NCBI RefSeq assembly: GCF_000735355.1
Contig: NZ_JMPI01000022.1
Span: forward strand, 186,025-250,024
Direction of reading: 5' to 3'
From: Buttiauxella agrestis ATCC 33320
Lineage (GTDB): Bacteria; Pseudomonadota; Gammaproteobacteria; Enterobacterales; Enterobacteriaceae
Length of the DNA stretch: 64,000 nucleotides
The notes beneath the pieces are model-generated. The model had not been told where the DNA came from. It saw only the letters and a program-made list of their open reading frames with translations, and made no database searches. Each line of letters opens with the position of its first letter. The first letter of the stretch is position 1. The position numbers were made by a program, and so were the translations under genes. Below, in pieces: positions 25,427 through 34,696 of the stretch.

Positions 25427-27442
25427 ATGAGTAAAGCGTTCAAATTAAATTCAGCATTCAAACCTTCTGGCGATCAGCCTGATGCCATTCGTCGCCTGAA
25501 AGAGGGTCTGGAAGACGGACTTGCGCACCAGACTTTGTTAGGTGTAACCGGGTCCGGTAAAACCTTCACCGTGGCAAATGTGATTGCTGATTTACAACGC
25601 CCCACTATGGTGCTGGCTCCAAACAAAACGCTGGCGGCGCAGTTGTATGGCGAGATGAAAGAGTTCTTCCCGGATAACGCTGTGGAGTTCTTCGTTTCTT
25701 ATTACGACTACTACCAACCCGAAGCTTATGTGCCAAGCTCTGATACTTTTATCGAAAAAGATTCCTCAGTGAACGAGCACATCGAGCAAATGCGTCTGTC
25801 AGCAACCAAGGCTTTGCTCGAGCGGCGTGATGTCATTGTGGTGGCGTCGGTGTCGGCGATTTACGGTCTGGGCGACCCGGATTTATATCTGAAGATGATG
25901 CTTCACCTGACCAAAGGGATGATCATCGATCAGCGTTCTATAATACGGCGCCTGACGGAGCTGCAATATACCCGCAACGACCAGGCATTCCAGCGCGGTA
26001 CTTTCCGCGTGCGCGGTGAAGTGGTTGATATCTTCCCGGCCGAGTCGGACGACCTCGCATTACGCGTTGAGCTTTTCGATGAAGAAGTTGAACGGCTTTC
26101 GCTGTTTGACCCGCTGACAGGGCAAGTTGACCAGGCTATCCAGCGTTTCACTGTCTACCCTAAATCGCACTACGTCACACCGCGCGAACGTATTCTGCAA
26201 GCGATGGAAGAGATCAAAGTTGAACTGGCTGACCGCAGAAAAGTGCTGCTCGCCAACAACAAATTGCTTGAAGAGCAGCGCCTCACGCAGCGAACTCAGT
26301 TTGATTTAGAAATGATGAACGAATTGGGCTATTGCTCTGGCGTTGAAAACTACTCGCGCTTCCTTTCTGGCCGTGGGCCTGGCGAGCCGCCGCCGACGCT
26401 ATTCGATTATCTGCCCGCCGACGGCTTGCTGGTGGTTGACGAATCCCACGTCACTATTCCGCAAATCGGTGGGATGTACAAAGGTGACCGTTCGCGTAAA
26501 GAAACACTGGTGGAATATGGCTTCCGTCTACCTTCGGCGCTTGATAACCGCCCTTTGAGATTTGAAGAGTTTGAAGCACTCGCGCCGCAGACTATTTATG
26601 TTTCGGCAACACCGAGCAATTACGAATTAGAAAAATCGGGTGGTGATGTTATCGATCAGGTCGTCAGGCCGACCGGCTTGCTGGATCCGATCATCGAAGT
26701 TCGCCCGGTGGGGACGCAGGTCGATGATCTGCTTTCTGAAATCCGTAAACGTGTCGAAATTAACGAGCGTGTGTTGGTGACTACGCTGACCAAACGAATG
26801 GCCGAAGATTTGACGGAGTATCTCGAAGAGCATGGCGAGAGGGTGCGCTATCTGCACTCGGACATTGATACAGTCGAGCGTATGGAAATCATTCGTGATT
26901 TACGCCTTGGTGAGTTTGATGTGCTGGTGGGTATCAACTTGCTACGTGAAGGCCTGGATATGCCTGAAGTGTCGCTGGTGGCGATTCTGGACGCCGATAA
27001 AGAGGGCTTCCTGCGCTCCGAACGTTCACTGATTCAGACTATTGGCCGCGCGGCACGTAACATTAACGGTAAAGCGATTCTGTATGGGGACAAAATCACC
27101 CCGTCGATGGCCAAAGCGATTGGTGAAACGGAGCGCCGCCGTGAGAAACAGCAGCGTTACAACGAAGAAAACGGGATTACGCCGCAAGGGCTCAATAAGA
27201 AAGTGGTGGATGTCCTTCAGCTTGGCGAAGGCATGGCAAAAACCAAAGGCCGGATGAAGAGCAAAGCGCGTAGCGTGATTGAAGATGATGAAATCATCCT
27301 GACGCCAAAAGCGTTGCAGCAGAAAATCCATCAACTCGAAGGGAAGATGCTGGAGCACGCGCAAAATCTGGAATTTGAAGAAGCCGCACAAATTCGTGAC
27401 CAGCTTCATCAGTTACGGCAGTTGTTTATTGCAACGTCATAA
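25427..27442 (+). CDS. uvrB: Excinuclease ABC subunit UvrB
   Basis: UvrB is the damage-verifying helicase-like subunit of nucleotide excision repair; it is loaded by UvrA and recruits UvrC. It has 671 residues (E. coli 673). Walker A is GVTGSGKT (39-46). The beta-hairpin region has [23 protein letters not shown] (about 90-112), helicase motif II is VVDESHV, motifs V-VI are [44 protein letters not shown], and the C-terminal UVR domain (about 630-665, [23 protein letters not shown]) binds UvrC. SOS control comes from the LexA box upstream. Confidence 0.98.
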   Translation: MSKAFKLNSAFKPSGDQPDAIRRLKEGLEDGLAHQTLLGVTGSGKTFTVANVIADLQRPTMVLAPNKTLAAQLYGEMKEFFPDNAVEFFVSYYDYYQPEAYVPSSDTFIEKDSSVNEHIEQMRLSATKALLERRDVIVVASVSAIYGLGDPDLYLKMMLHLTKGMIIDQRSIIRRLTELQYTRNDQAFQRGTFRVRGEVVDIFPAESDDLALRVELFDEEVERLSLFDPLTGQVDQAIQRFTVYPKSHYVTPRERILQAMEEIKVELADRRKVLLANNKLLEEQRLTQRTQFDLEMMNELGYCSGVENYSRFLSGRGPGEPPPTLFDYLPADGLLVVDESHVTIPQIGGMYKGDRSRKETLVEYGFRLPSALDNRPLRFEEFEALAPQTIYVSATPSNYELEKSGGDVIDQVVRPTGLLDPIIEVRPVGTQVDDLLSEIRKRVEINERVLVTTLTKRMAEDLTEYLEEHGERVRYLHSDIDTVERMEIIRDLRLGEFDVLVGINLLREGLDMPEVSLVAILDADKEGFLRSERSLIQTIGRAARNINGKAILYGDKITPSMAKAIGETERRREKQQRYNEENGITPQGLNKKVVDVLQLGEGMAKTKGRMKSKARSVIEDDEIILTPKALQQKIHQLEGKMLEHAQNLEFEEAAQIRDQLHQLRQLFIATS

Positions 27443-27446
27443 TGAA

Positions 27447-27475
27447 AACGCCTTCATTAAGAAGGCGTTGTTTTA
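27447..27475. terminator. Bidirectional terminator between uvrB and ybhK
   Basis: AACGCCTTC (27447-27455), loop ATTAA, GAAGGCGTT (27461-27469), then GTTTT; on the other strand the stem is followed by TTCATTA. It serves the convergent uvrB and ybhK ends. Confidence 0.88.
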
Positions 27476-28381
27476 TCCGAGCTGCTGAATAGCTTTTTCA
27501 AGTGCCTGGCGAAGCAGATGCCTGTCGTGGCGATACCGAACGTCACTCGCCTCCAGCGGTTCCTGAATCACCACGCGGTCGGTAATCTCAGAAACATCTG
27601 TCTGCGGGCCAACCACTACCGCATCCACAATACGTTTACCGATTCGCTGTTCCATGATGCCCAGCGTCTGTGCAAGCGACAGGCTGGCTGCGGCGGTGCT
27701 CAATTCCTTGCCCAGATTGCCAATGAAAACGACCGGGGCCGGAGTGCGGCGTAGCGCCTGGTCCATATCCTCAAGCAAAAGTATCGGCATTAAGCTGGTG
27801 TAAAAACTGCCGGGGCCAATCAAAATCAGGTCGGCTTCTGCAATCGCTTGCACTGCTTCACGCGTGGCGTGGGCTTTCGGATATAACGACAGCTCCTGCG
27901 GCGGCGAAGAAAGCTGGTCAATATTCACTTCACCATAAATAAAATGGCCATCTGCATCCGTTGCCATCAAATCTACCGGCTGCTCGGACATTGGAATCAG
28001 AAATGCGTCCACTTTAAGCAGGTTGCGAATAAGATTGATGGCTTCCAGAGGCCGCACACTCAGGTGATCCAGCGCCTTTAACATCAAGTTTCCGAGGTTA
28101 TGACCTGAAAGTTCGCCATTACCGCCAAAACGATACTCAAACATTGCTGAAGCAACGCTTTGTTCGGTAATTAATTGATTTAAACAGTTGCGCATGTCAC
28201 CCCAGGCGATGCCTCCTTCAGAGCGTCGAATGCGCCCCGTAGAACCGCCGTTATCGGTAGTGGTAACAATGCCGGTTAAACGTGAACCCAAAGAGGAGAG
28301 GGACGACATGACCCTGCCCAGACCGTGCCCACCGCCAAGGGCGACCACCCGGTCCAAATCCGCAAACGTGCGATTGCGCAT
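27473..28381 (-). CDS. ybhK: Gluconeogenesis factor YvcK/YbhK
   Basis: A protein of the CofD-like (2-phospho-lactate transferase) fold that binds UDP-sugars in Bacillus YvcK and is needed for growth on gluconeogenic carbon there; the E. coli orthologue is YbhK. It has 302 residues, as in E. coli. The N-terminal nucleotide-binding loop is [17 protein letters not shown], followed by [36 protein letters not shown]-like sequence (here [16 protein letters not shown]) and [18 protein letters not shown]. It is divergent from the moa operon. Confidence 0.94.
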   Translation of the reverse strand: MRNRTFADLDRVVALGGGHGLGRVMSSLSSLGSRLTGIVTTTDNGGSTGRIRRSEGGIAWGDMRNCLNQLITEQSVASAMFEYRFGGNGELSGHNLGNLMLKALDHLSVRPLEAINLIRNLLKVDAFLIPMSEQPVDLMATDADGHFIYGEVNIDQLSSPPQELSLYPKAHATREAVQAIAEADLILIGPGSFYTSLMPILLLEDMDQALRRTPAPVVFIGNLGKELSTAAASLSLAQTLGIMEQRIGKRIVDAVVVGPQTDVSEITDRVVIQEPLEASDVRYRHDRHLLRQALEKAIQQLG

Positions 28382-28519
28382 AGCTATTCCTTATGACGAA
28401 CTATCGAAATAAGGTAGCGCAAATGCAGTCAAAATACGATTCAGCTCCGGTTGTTAATGATGTATATCAAAGCAAAAGTTCACTTTTCGCGTAGTCTGTG
28501 GCGAAATTGAACGATTAGT

Positions 28520-28545
28520 TCGCTATGTATGTACTTATATAGCGA
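28520..28545 (+). promoter_or_regulatory. ModE operator of the moa operon
   Basis: TCGCTAT (28520-28526) and ATAGCGA (28539-28545) are perfect inverted arms with a 12-base centre (TATATA-rich), the same geometry as the modA operator in this window. At E. coli moaA, ModE-molybdate acts as an activator, coupling cofactor synthesis to molybdate supply. Confidence 0.8.
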
Positions 28546-28598
28546 AAGCTGTTATGGCGAATAAGACCATCACGCGCTACTATCGCCGTAGTCGTTAG

Positions 28599-28711
28599 CA
28601 TTCAAGGGGCAGGTAGGCGGCAAGGGAGTGAGTCCCCTGGAGCTTACTAAAGTAAGTGACCGGGGTGAACGAGCGAAGCCAACACCCCTGCAGCTTGAAT
28701 GATGACGGATA
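28599..28711. repeat. ~115-bp palindromic intergenic repeat, copy 1
   Basis: Outer arms CATTCAAG (28599-28606) and CTTGAATG (28694-28701) enclose GGCGGCAAGGGAGTGAGTCC, an inner dyad GCTTACTAAAGTAAGT and GGGTGAACGAGCGAAGCCAA, ending GATGACGGATAT. A second copy with the same order of blocks is at 62745-62860. This palindromic family is familiar from other enterobacteria; I cannot name it with certainty. It carries no gene. Confidence 0.8.
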
Positions 28712-28721
28712 TAAAACACAC

Positions 28722-28820
28722 TAAGCCTCTGGACCTAAGTCGAAAGATACGGTGCTTTGGCCGTGACCTTGAGTCACCAGGGTGCAGTAAGAAATGACTG
28801 CATCTCCCGTATTTGGAAGG
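28722..28820 (+). promoter_or_regulatory. Moco riboswitch in the moaA leader
   Basis: The leader carries the conserved core of the Moco RNA motif: CCGTGAC/GTCAC hairpin near 28762-28776, then CAGGGTGCAGTAAGAAATGA and CTGCATCTCCCG just before the ribosome site GGAAGG. TGCAGT and ACTGCA form a second hairpin. It closely resembles the E. coli moaA leader. Binding of molybdenum cofactor is expected to lower moaA translation. Borders are approximate. Confidence 0.88.
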
Positions 28821-28825
28821 TGTAC

Positions 28826-29815
28826 ATGGCTACCCAACTTACCGATGCATTCGCGCGTAAGTTTTTTTACCTGCGTTTGTCAGTTACCGACGTTTGCAAT
28901 TTCCGTTGCAACTATTGCCTGCCGGATGGCTACAAGCCTCACGGTGTGGCGAACAAAAGTTTCCTCAACGTTGATGAAATTCGCCGCGTCACGCGCGCAT
29001 TTGCTGCCCTGGGTACTGAAAAAGTACGCCTGACCGGTGGCGAACCCTCTTTGCGTAAAGATTTTACCGACATCATTGCCGCCGTGCATGAAAACGCCAG
29101 TATTCGCCAGATTGCTGTGACGACTAACGGCTATCGTCTGGCGCGTGATATCCAGCAATGGCGTGACGCCGGGCTGACCGCGGTGAATGTCAGCGTCGAT
29201 AGTCTTGATGCTCGCCAGTTCCACGCTATTACCGGGCAGGATAAATTTCGCCAGGTAATGGATGGCATCGACGCTGCTTTTGCCGCCGGTTTTGAGCGCG
29301 TAAAAGTGAACACCGTCCTGATGCGTGGCGTAAACCACCATGAACTCGATACCTTCCTTGCGTGGATCAAACCGCGCCCGATTCAGCTGCGTTTCATTGA
29401 ACTGATGGAAACCGGCGACGGCGGCGAGTTATTCCGCAAACATCATATCTCCGGCAAAACCATCCGCGACCAGTTACTGGCGCGTGGTTGGGTTCACCAG
29501 CTACGCAGCCGCAGCGATGGCCCGGCGCAGGTCTTCTGTCACCCTGATTACGCGGGTGAAATCGGCCTTATCATGCCGTATGAAAAAGACTTCTGCGCCA
29601 GCTGCAACCGCCTGCGTGTCTCATCGGTTGGAAATCTGCATCTATGCTTATTTGGCGAACAGGGCATTTCCCTGCGTGATTTGCTGGCAAGCGACGAGCA
29701 AATTGACGAACTGGAAGCGCGCATAGCCGAAGCCTTAACGCATAAAAAACAGACTCATTTCCTGCATGACGGTGATACCGGAATCACTCAAAACCTGTCT
29801 TATATTGGCGGGTAA
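28826..29815 (+). CDS. moaA: GTP 3',8-cyclase MoaA
   Basis: MoaA is the radical-SAM enzyme that begins molybdopterin synthesis by converting GTP to 3',8-cyclo-GTP. The start at 28826 (GGAAGGTGTAC before ATG) gives 329 residues, as in E. coli. The N-terminal cluster motif is CNFRCNYC; the C-terminal cluster is built from [11 protein letters not shown] and the later Cys of NLHLC; the C-terminal tail ends SYIGG with the two glycines needed for activity. A 23-codon upstream extension from 28757 runs through the riboswitch and is rejected. It is the first gene of moaABCDE. Confidence 0.98.
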   Translation: MATQLTDAFARKFFYLRLSVTDVCNFRCNYCLPDGYKPHGVANKSFLNVDEIRRVTRAFAALGTEKVRLTGGEPSLRKDFTDIIAAVHENASIRQIAVTTNGYRLARDIQQWRDAGLTAVNVSVDSLDARQFHAITGQDKFRQVMDGIDAAFAAGFERVKVNTVLMRGVNHHELDTFLAWIKPRPIQLRFIELMETGDGGELFRKHHISGKTIRDQLLARGWVHQLRSRSDGPAQVFCHPDYAGEIGLIMPYEKDFCASCNRLRVSSVGNLHLCLFGEQGISLRDLLASDEQIDELEARIAEALTHKKQTHFLHDGDTGITQNLSYIGG

Positions 29816-29848
29816 ACCAGATAAAATCAGACCAAAAGGAAGAATTTC

Positions 29849-30361
29849 ATGAGCCAGGTAAGCAGTGAATTTATCCCGGTACATATTGCTATTCTGACCG
29901 TTTCGAGCCGTCGCGGTGAAGAGGACGACACTTCAGGGCATTATCTGCGCGAAGCCGCCACTGAAGCGGGCCACCACGTGGTAGCCAAAGCTATCGTCAA
30001 AGAAAATCGCTACGCCATTCGTGCTCAGGTTTCCCAATGGATTGCTGATGATGAAGTCCAGGTTGTGTTGATTAACGGTGGCACAGGCTTCACCGAAGGC
30101 GACCAGACTCCCGAAGCGTTACTCCCGTTGTTTGACCGGGAAATCGAAGGTTTTGGTGAAGTGTTCCGGATGCTCTCGTTTGAAGAGATCGGCACTTCTA
30201 CGCTGCAATCACGCGCCCTTGCGGGAATGGCAAACAAAACACTGATTTTTGCCATGCCCGGTTCCACCAAAGCATGTCATACCGCGTGGGACAACATCAT
30301 TGCGCCGCAACTGGATGCCCGCGTGCGCCCTTGCAATTTTCACCCTCATCTCAAGAAATAA
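29849..30361 (+). CDS. moaB: Molybdopterin adenylyltransferase-family protein MoaB
   Basis: MoaB belongs to the MogA/MoeA-domain family that binds molybdopterin. In E. coli it is dispensable for cofactor synthesis, and its exact role there is unclear. It has 170 residues. The family blocks VSSRRGEEDDTSGHYL, VVLINGGTGFTEGDQTPEAL (molybdopterin site) and FAMPGSTKACHTAWDNIIAPQLD are intact. The ribosome site AAAGGAAG precedes ATG. It lies 33 bases after moaA and 3 before moaC. Confidence 0.96.
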   Translation: MSQVSSEFIPVHIAILTVSSRRGEEDDTSGHYLREAATEAGHHVVAKAIVKENRYAIRAQVSQWIADDEVQVVLINGGTGFTEGDQTPEALLPLFDREIEGFGEVFRMLSFEEIGTSTLQSRALAGMANKTLIFAMPGSTKACHTAWDNIIAPQLDARVRPCNFHPHLKK

Positions 30362-30364
30362 ACT

Positions 30365-30874
30365 ATGTCGCAACTCACTCATATTAATGCCGCTGGCGAA
30401 GCGCACATGGTGGATGTTTCTGCCAAAGCAGAAACGGTGCGCGAGGCGCGAGCAGAAGCGTTTATCACCATGGAAGCCGCTACGCTTGCCATGATTATTG
30501 AAGGCAGCCATCACAAAGGTGATGTGTTCGCCACGGCGCGTATTGCAGGTATTCAGGCGGCAAAACGCACCTGGGATTTGATTCCCCTTTGCCACCCGCT
30601 GATGCTCAGTAAAGTCGAAGTCAATTTAGCTGCCGAACCCGAGCACAACCGCGTGCGCATCGAATCAGTCTGCCGTCTGACTGGTAAAACCGGCGTGGAA
30701 ATGGAAGCGCTGACTGCCGCATCGGTCGCAGCATTAACCATTTACGACATGTGCAAAGCGGTGCAGAAAGATATGGTGATTGGCCCGGTGCGTTTGCTGG
30801 CGAAAAGCGGCGGCAAGTCTGGCGACTTTAAGGTGGAAAGTAAGGCGCAGAGCAAGGTGGTTGAGCATGATTAA
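30365..30874 (+). CDS. moaC: Cyclic pyranopterin monophosphate synthase MoaC
   Basis: MoaC rearranges 3',8-cyclo-GTP to cyclic pyranopterin monophosphate. It has 169 residues. Conserved catalytic blocks: [61 protein letters not shown] and [13 protein letters not shown]. The C-terminal tail ([12 protein letters not shown]) is about eight residues longer than in E. coli and runs into moaD, overlapping its start by eight bases. Confidence 0.97.
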   Translation: MSQLTHINAAGEAHMVDVSAKAETVREARAEAFITMEAATLAMIIEGSHHKGDVFATARIAGIQAAKRTWDLIPLCHPLMLSKVEVNLAAEPEHNRVRIESVCRLTGKTGVEMEALTAASVAALTIYDMCKAVQKDMVIGPVRLLAKSGGKSGDFKVESKAQSKVVEHD

Positions 30875-31112
30875 CGTTCTTTTTTTTGCTCAGGTGCGTG
30901 AGCTGGTCGATTGTGACCGTCTGCAACTGGACGCTACTTTCAGTGATGTCGAAGAGTTGCGTGCTGAACTGGCAAACAGAAGCGAGCGCTGGGCGCTGGC
31001 GCTGGAGTCTGGCAAATTGCTGGCTGCGGTAAACCAGACGCTGGTGAGTTTTGATAGCCCACTGACTGACGGTGACGAAGTCGCTTTCTTCCCGCCGGTT
31101 ACCGGAGGCTAA
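30867..31112 (+). CDS. moaD: Molybdopterin synthase sulfur-carrier subunit MoaD
   Basis: MoaD is the ubiquitin-fold small subunit; its C-terminal glycine is thiocarboxylated and donates sulfur to the pterin. ATG at 30867 gives 81 residues, starting [15 protein letters not shown] and ending FPPVTGG with the required Gly-Gly. The start lies inside the end of moaC, so translation is coupled, and moaE begins two bases after its stop. Confidence 0.97.
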   Translation: MINVLFFAQVRELVDCDRLQLDATFSDVEELRAELANRSERWALALESGKLLAAVNQTLVSFDSPLTDGDEVAFFPPVTGG

Positions 31113-31113
31113 A

Positions 31114-31566
31114 ATGGAAAATACCCGAATTCGTGTTAGCCACGAAAACTTCAACGTTGGCGAAGAATACCAGTGGCTTGCGCAGTGCGATGAAGACGGT
31201 GCAGTAGTGACATTTACGGGCAAAGTTCGTAATCACAACCTTGGTGACAGTGTCAGCGCCTTAACGCTTGAGCACTACCCGGGGATGACGGAAAAAGCAC
31301 TGGCGGAAATTATCGAAGAAGCTCGCCAGCGCTGGCCGCTGCAACGCGTTAGCGTGATTCATCGCATCGGTGAGTTGTGGCCTGGTGACGAAATTGTTTT
31401 TGTCGGCGTAACCGGCGCGCACCGCAGTTCTGCATTCGAATCCGCACAATTCATCATGGATTATCTGAAAACGCGCGCGCCATTCTGGAAGCGTGAAGCC
31501 ACGGCTGACGGGGATCGCTGGGTCGAAGCACGCGAAACAGATAAGCAAGCTGCGAAACGCTGGTAA
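31114..31566 (+). CDS. moaE: Molybdopterin synthase catalytic subunit MoaE
   Basis: MoaE is the large subunit that receives two sulfurs from MoaD to form molybdopterin. It has 150 residues, as in E. coli. GAVVTFTGKVRNHN, LTLEHYPGMTEKAL, VIHRIGELWPGDEIVFVGVTGAHR and APFWKRE (with the catalytic lysine region) are conserved. The ribosome site GGAGG lies within the end of moaD. It closes the operon. Confidence 0.97.
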   Translation: MENTRIRVSHENFNVGEEYQWLAQCDEDGAVVTFTGKVRNHNLGDSVSALTLEHYPGMTEKALAEIIEEARQRWPLQRVSVIHRIGELWPGDEIVFVGVTGAHRSSAFESAQFIMDYLKTRAPFWKREATADGDRWVEARETDKQAAKRW

Positions 31567-31653
31567 CAGGCACCTTCATGTAGTTGTGTTAATCTTAAGG
31601 TACAGGCCTTTGAGCCTGATATTCGGTCAACGTAATTCACTTAAGGAAGCATC

Positions 31654-32364
31654 ATGGATCGATTCCCACGTTCCAATGACACCATCGTGCAGCAGGCCCG
31701 TACCGGTTTGCAGGCATACATGGCACAAGTTTATGGCTGGATGACCTGCGGCCTGTTACTGACGGCATTTATCGCATGGTACGCCGCAAATACGCCAGCG
31801 GTGATGGAATTTGTCTTTTCCAGCAAGATCACCTTCTTTGGGCTGATCATCGTGCAATTGGGGCTGGTGTTTGTGCTCTCTGGCATGGTGCATAAGCTCA
31901 GCGCGGGTATGGCAACCAGCCTGTTCATGCTCTATTCGGCACTGACGGGTCTGACGCTTTCCAGTATTTTTATCGTCTACACCTATTCGTCTATCGCCAG
32001 CACGTTTGTAGTGGCAGGCGGGATGTTTGGCGCGATGAGCCTCTACGGCTACACCACTAAACGCGACCTGAGCGGCTTTGGCAATATGCTGTTTATGGCG
32101 CTAATCGGTATTGTTTTAGCTTCACTGGTCAATATGTGGCTGAAAAGCACCGCGTTGATGTGGGCGGTGACGTACATCGGCGTCATCGTGTTTGTCGGTC
32201 TGACGGCCTACGACACGCAGAAGCTGAAAAACATCGGCGAGCAAATTGATACTCGCGATACGCAAACCATGCGCAAGTATTCGATTCTTGGCGCGTTGAC
32301 GTTGTATCTCGACTTCATCAACTTGTTCTTGATGCTGCTGCGTATTTTCGGCAACCGCCGCTAA
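31654..32364 (+). CDS. ybhL: Bax inhibitor-1 family membrane protein YbhL
   Basis: YbhL is a seven-helix inner-membrane protein of the BI-1/YetJ group; family members conduct Ca2+, but the role of YbhL is not known. It has 236 residues with hydrophobic segments throughout, and the family pore region ALTLYLDFINLFLMLLRIFG near the C-terminus with its acidic residues. The ribosome site TTAAGGAAG precedes ATG. Its stop codon overlaps that of convergent ybhN by two bases (CTAA). Confidence 0.95.
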   Translation: MDRFPRSNDTIVQQARTGLQAYMAQVYGWMTCGLLLTAFIAWYAANTPAVMEFVFSSKITFFGLIIVQLGLVFVLSGMVHKLSAGMATSLFMLYSALTGLTLSSIFIVYTYSSIASTFVVAGGMFGAMSLYGYTTKRDLSGFGNMLFMALIGIVLASLVNMWLKSTALMWAVTYIGVIVFVGLTAYDTQKLKNIGEQIDTRDTQTMRKYSILGALTLYLDFINLFLMLLRIFGNRR

Positions 32365-33410
32365 GTTCTTTCGCCCTCATCCTGGCCTTCTCCCCCTGGA
32401 GAAGGGGAAAAGCGTGCTCCCTCTCCCTCAGGGAGAGGGCTGGGGTGAGGGTTGTTTAGCTTCTTCTCGTTCTTCACTCGTATTTTCTTCGCCCGACTCT
32501 CAAGCCCCAAATAGCACACAATCGCCAGCAGCAGCGGGGCGATAAAATAAAGCATTCGGTAGGCAATCAGTGCCGCAATAATGGTGCCGTTGCTGGCATG
32601 CTCCCCGGCAAGCAGTGCGATAAATACGGCTTCCAGCACGCCGATTCCGGCAGGAATATGCACAATCACCCCGGCGATACTGCTCACTAACAACACGCCC
32701 AGCACGAAGAAATAATTCACCTGCTGACCCAATAACAGCCAAATAATTGCGCCCATCACCATCCAGTTACTGCTGGAAATGACGAGCTGCATCAGCGCAA
32801 ATTTGAACGATGGCAACACCAGACGCTGGCCTCTAATCGTCATATGGCGATGTTTGGCAAACGCGCAGAACCACAGATAAACCGCAATAATCGCCAGCAA
32901 TACGGCACCTAAAATCCGCAGCGTGGTTTCGTCGATGTACCAGTGATCCGGTAACTGCACCACACCCACGGTAAAAATCACCCCGGCCAGCAGAATGTAA
33001 CCCAGCCAGTTTGTTGAAATACTCAGGGAAAAGATGCGCGTAATAGTGGCGCTGGGTAGCCCAAGCCGTGAATAAAGCCGATAGCGCATGCCAATGCCAC
33101 CCACCCAGGTACTGAGCGTAAGGTTGAATGCATAGCAGATAAACGACACTAGCATCACCTGTCGTTTTGCGAGTTTGTGCCCACAATACGAGCGCGCCAG
33201 CAGGTCATAACAGCCGTAAATCAGATAGCTCAGGATAACCAGTCCGACCGCGCTAAACAGCGCCAGGCGGTTATAGTTGCTAATAACCTTCCAGACCTCC
33301 TGCCAGTCAACCTTTGTGGCATACACCACCAGCAATACGATAACGGCGATAAAAAATAACCATGTGAGGATTTTCTTTGCTTTGCGCCATTTAGGATGAG
33401 AGTGCGACAT
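32361..33410 (-). CDS. ybhN: YbhN, UPF0104/AglD-like integral membrane protein with repeat-encoded tail
   Basis: YbhN belongs to the lysylphosphatidylglycerol-synthase transmembrane-domain superfamily; its role beside cardiolipin synthase ClsB suggests lipid metabolism but is unproven. It has 349 residues and about eight hydrophobic segments; FNLTLSTWVGGIGMRYRLYSRLG and HIPAGIGVLEAVFIALL are the family blocks. The E. coli protein ends near residue 318. Here the last about 31 residues (NPHPSPLPEGEGA and on) are translated from a palindromic repeat. Its ATG overlaps the clsB stop (TGATG), so it is coupled to ybhP-clsB. Confidence 0.94.
   Translation of the reverse strand: MSHSHPKWRKAKKILTWLFFIAVIVLLVVYATKVDWQEVWKVISNYNRLALFSAVGLVILSYLIYGCYDLLARSYCGHKLAKRQVMLVSFICYAFNLTLSTWVGGIGMRYRLYSRLGLPSATITRIFSLSISTNWLGYILLAGVIFTVGVVQLPDHWYIDETTLRILGAVLLAIIAVYLWFCAFAKHRHMTIRGQRLVLPSFKFALMQLVISSSNWMVMGAIIWLLLGQQVNYFFVLGVLLVSSIAGVIVHIPAGIGVLEAVFIALLAGEHASNGTIIAALIAYRMLYFIAPLLLAIVCYLGLESRAKKIRVKNEKKLNNPHPSPLPEGEGARFSPSPGGEGQDEGERT
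32373..32453. repeat. Double-hairpin palindromic repeat (CCCTCTCCC family) inside the ybhN 3' end
   Basis: Two adjacent perfect hairpins, CCTTCTCC/GGAGAAGG (32386-32405) and CCCTCTCCC/GGGAGAGGG (32419-32439), lie between outer segments CCCTCATCC and GGGGTGAGG that also pair partly. This element is common between enterobacterial genes. Here it lies within the open reading frame of ybhN and probably serves as the end structure for ybhL. Confidence 0.85.
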
Positions 33411-34696
33411 CAGTATTTCACTCCCTGGTTTTCCGTTTCAGCGTCGCTCTCAATACCGGCGGAAGCCGGATTACCCATATCAACTCTGTCCTGAGTTTCC
33501 ATATGTGGCTGCGCCGGGGGCATGACTTGCGCAAGTTTGGGCGTGTGAGCGGGCAACCAGCCGACCATGGCCGGGAAGTGGCGCAAAAAGTGGAATGCCA
33601 GCACGCTTTTACCCAAATTCCACCAGGTTCGTTTTGGCAACATTGACTCAACGACTGGATGGCAGTCTTTGGCAATCAACGAGGTCAGATTGGCACGCAG
33701 CGTGTCATTAAACGTGCGGTCATAAATAATCAGATTCGCTTCGAGGTTTAGCGACAAACTCAGCGGGTCAAGATTACTGGAGCCGACGGTGGCCCAGTGG
33801 TCATCCATAATAGCGACTTTGCCGTGCAGCGGGCGGCGGTGGTATTCGTAGATTTTCACCCCGGAGCGCACCAGGTAGTTGTACAGCAGACGAGCACCGA
33901 CTTTGACTATCGGCATATCCGGCTCGCCTTGCACGATGAGCTTCACCGAAACCCCACGCCGCGATGCGTTACGCATCGCATGTAGCAACCTGTAACCAGG
34001 GAAGAAATACGCGTTAGCAATAACCACTTCGCGTTTGGCTTTACTGAGCATTTTCAAATAATAACGCTCAATATCATCGCGATGCTGGTCGTTATCACGC
34101 CAGACGAACAATGCCTGCGCTTCACCAGGTGTGAGGTTTTCTTGTGCAGGATTCCGGCGGCGTCGCCACCACTGGCGCTTGTGGTCATTGCCCGGCAAGT
34201 TAGAAATCACATACTGACAAATATCGTCCACCACCGGGCCTTCGACTTTTACCGAATAATCCTGCTTGGCTTCCGGGCCGTAATCGCTCATCTGTTCTGC
34301 GGAATAGTTAATCCCGCCGACAAACGCCACCGAACCGTCAACCACCACGATTTTTCGGTGCATACGGCGGAATAAATTCGTGCGCATCCCGAACACCAAT
34401 GGGCGAGGGTCGTAATAGCGGAATAGCACCCCAGCCGTTGTCAGCTGTTCAACGAATTCGTCGCTTAAATCGGGTGAACCGTAGCCATCAAGCAGAACTT
34501 CAATGCTAACGCCGCGCTGTGCCGCATCGAGTAAGACTTTATGTAACTGCTTGCCGACATCGTCTTCAAACCAGATAAATGTCTCGAGGAGCACTTTACT
34601 GCGCGCATGTTCAATGGCTTTGAATACCGCAGGGAAAAACTGATCACCGTTTTCAAGTAATGAAATCCGGTTCCCGTCGCGCCAGTTATTTTTCAT
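33410..34696 (-). CDS. clsB: Cardiolipin synthase B
   Basis: ClsB makes cardiolipin, and in E. coli also phosphatidylglycerol, at the inner membrane. The start at 34696 ([21 protein letters not shown] upstream) gives 428 residues against 413 in E. coli. Two phospholipase-D motifs are present: [20 protein letters not shown] and [23 protein letters not shown]. An ATG 16 codons upstream lies inside ybhP and is not needed. ybhP stop and clsB start overlap (ATGA). Operon order is ybhP-clsB-ybhN, as in K-12, where YbhP is also linked to phospholipid work. Confidence 0.96.
   Translation of the reverse strand: MKNNWRDGNRISLLENGDQFFPAVFKAIEHARSKVLLETFIWFEDDVGKQLHKVLLDAAQRGVSIEVLLDGYGSPDLSDEFVEQLTTAGVLFRYYDPRPLVFGMRTNLFRRMHRKIVVVDGSVAFVGGINYSAEQMSDYGPEAKQDYSVKVEGPVVDDICQYVISNLPGNDHKRQWWRRRRNPAQENLTPGEAQALFVWRDNDQHRDDIERYYLKMLSKAKREVVIANAYFFPGYRLLHAMRNASRRGVSVKLIVQGEPDMPIVKVGARLLYNYLVRSGVKIYEYHRRPLHGKVAIMDDHWATVGSSNLDPLSLSLNLEANLIIYDRTFNDTLRANLTSLIAKDCHPVVESMLPKRTWWNLGKSVLAFHFLRHFPAMVGWLPAHTPKLAQVMPPAQPHMETQDRVDMGNPASAGIESDAETENQGVKY

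Larger units (their letters stand above)
28382..28825. other. Regulatory region upstream of moaA
   Basis: 444 bases without a gene. From left to right it holds the ybhK upstream region, a ModE-type operator (28520-28545), a palindromic repeat element (28599-28711) and the Moco riboswitch (about 28722-28820). The repeat element lies between the operator and the riboswitch. Confidence 0.8.

Noticed and set aside
28757-28825. Longer N-terminus of MoaA starting 23 codons upstream
   Set aside because: The added codons lie within the Moco riboswitch, and E. coli MoaA begins at MATQLTDAF, which has the ribosome site.
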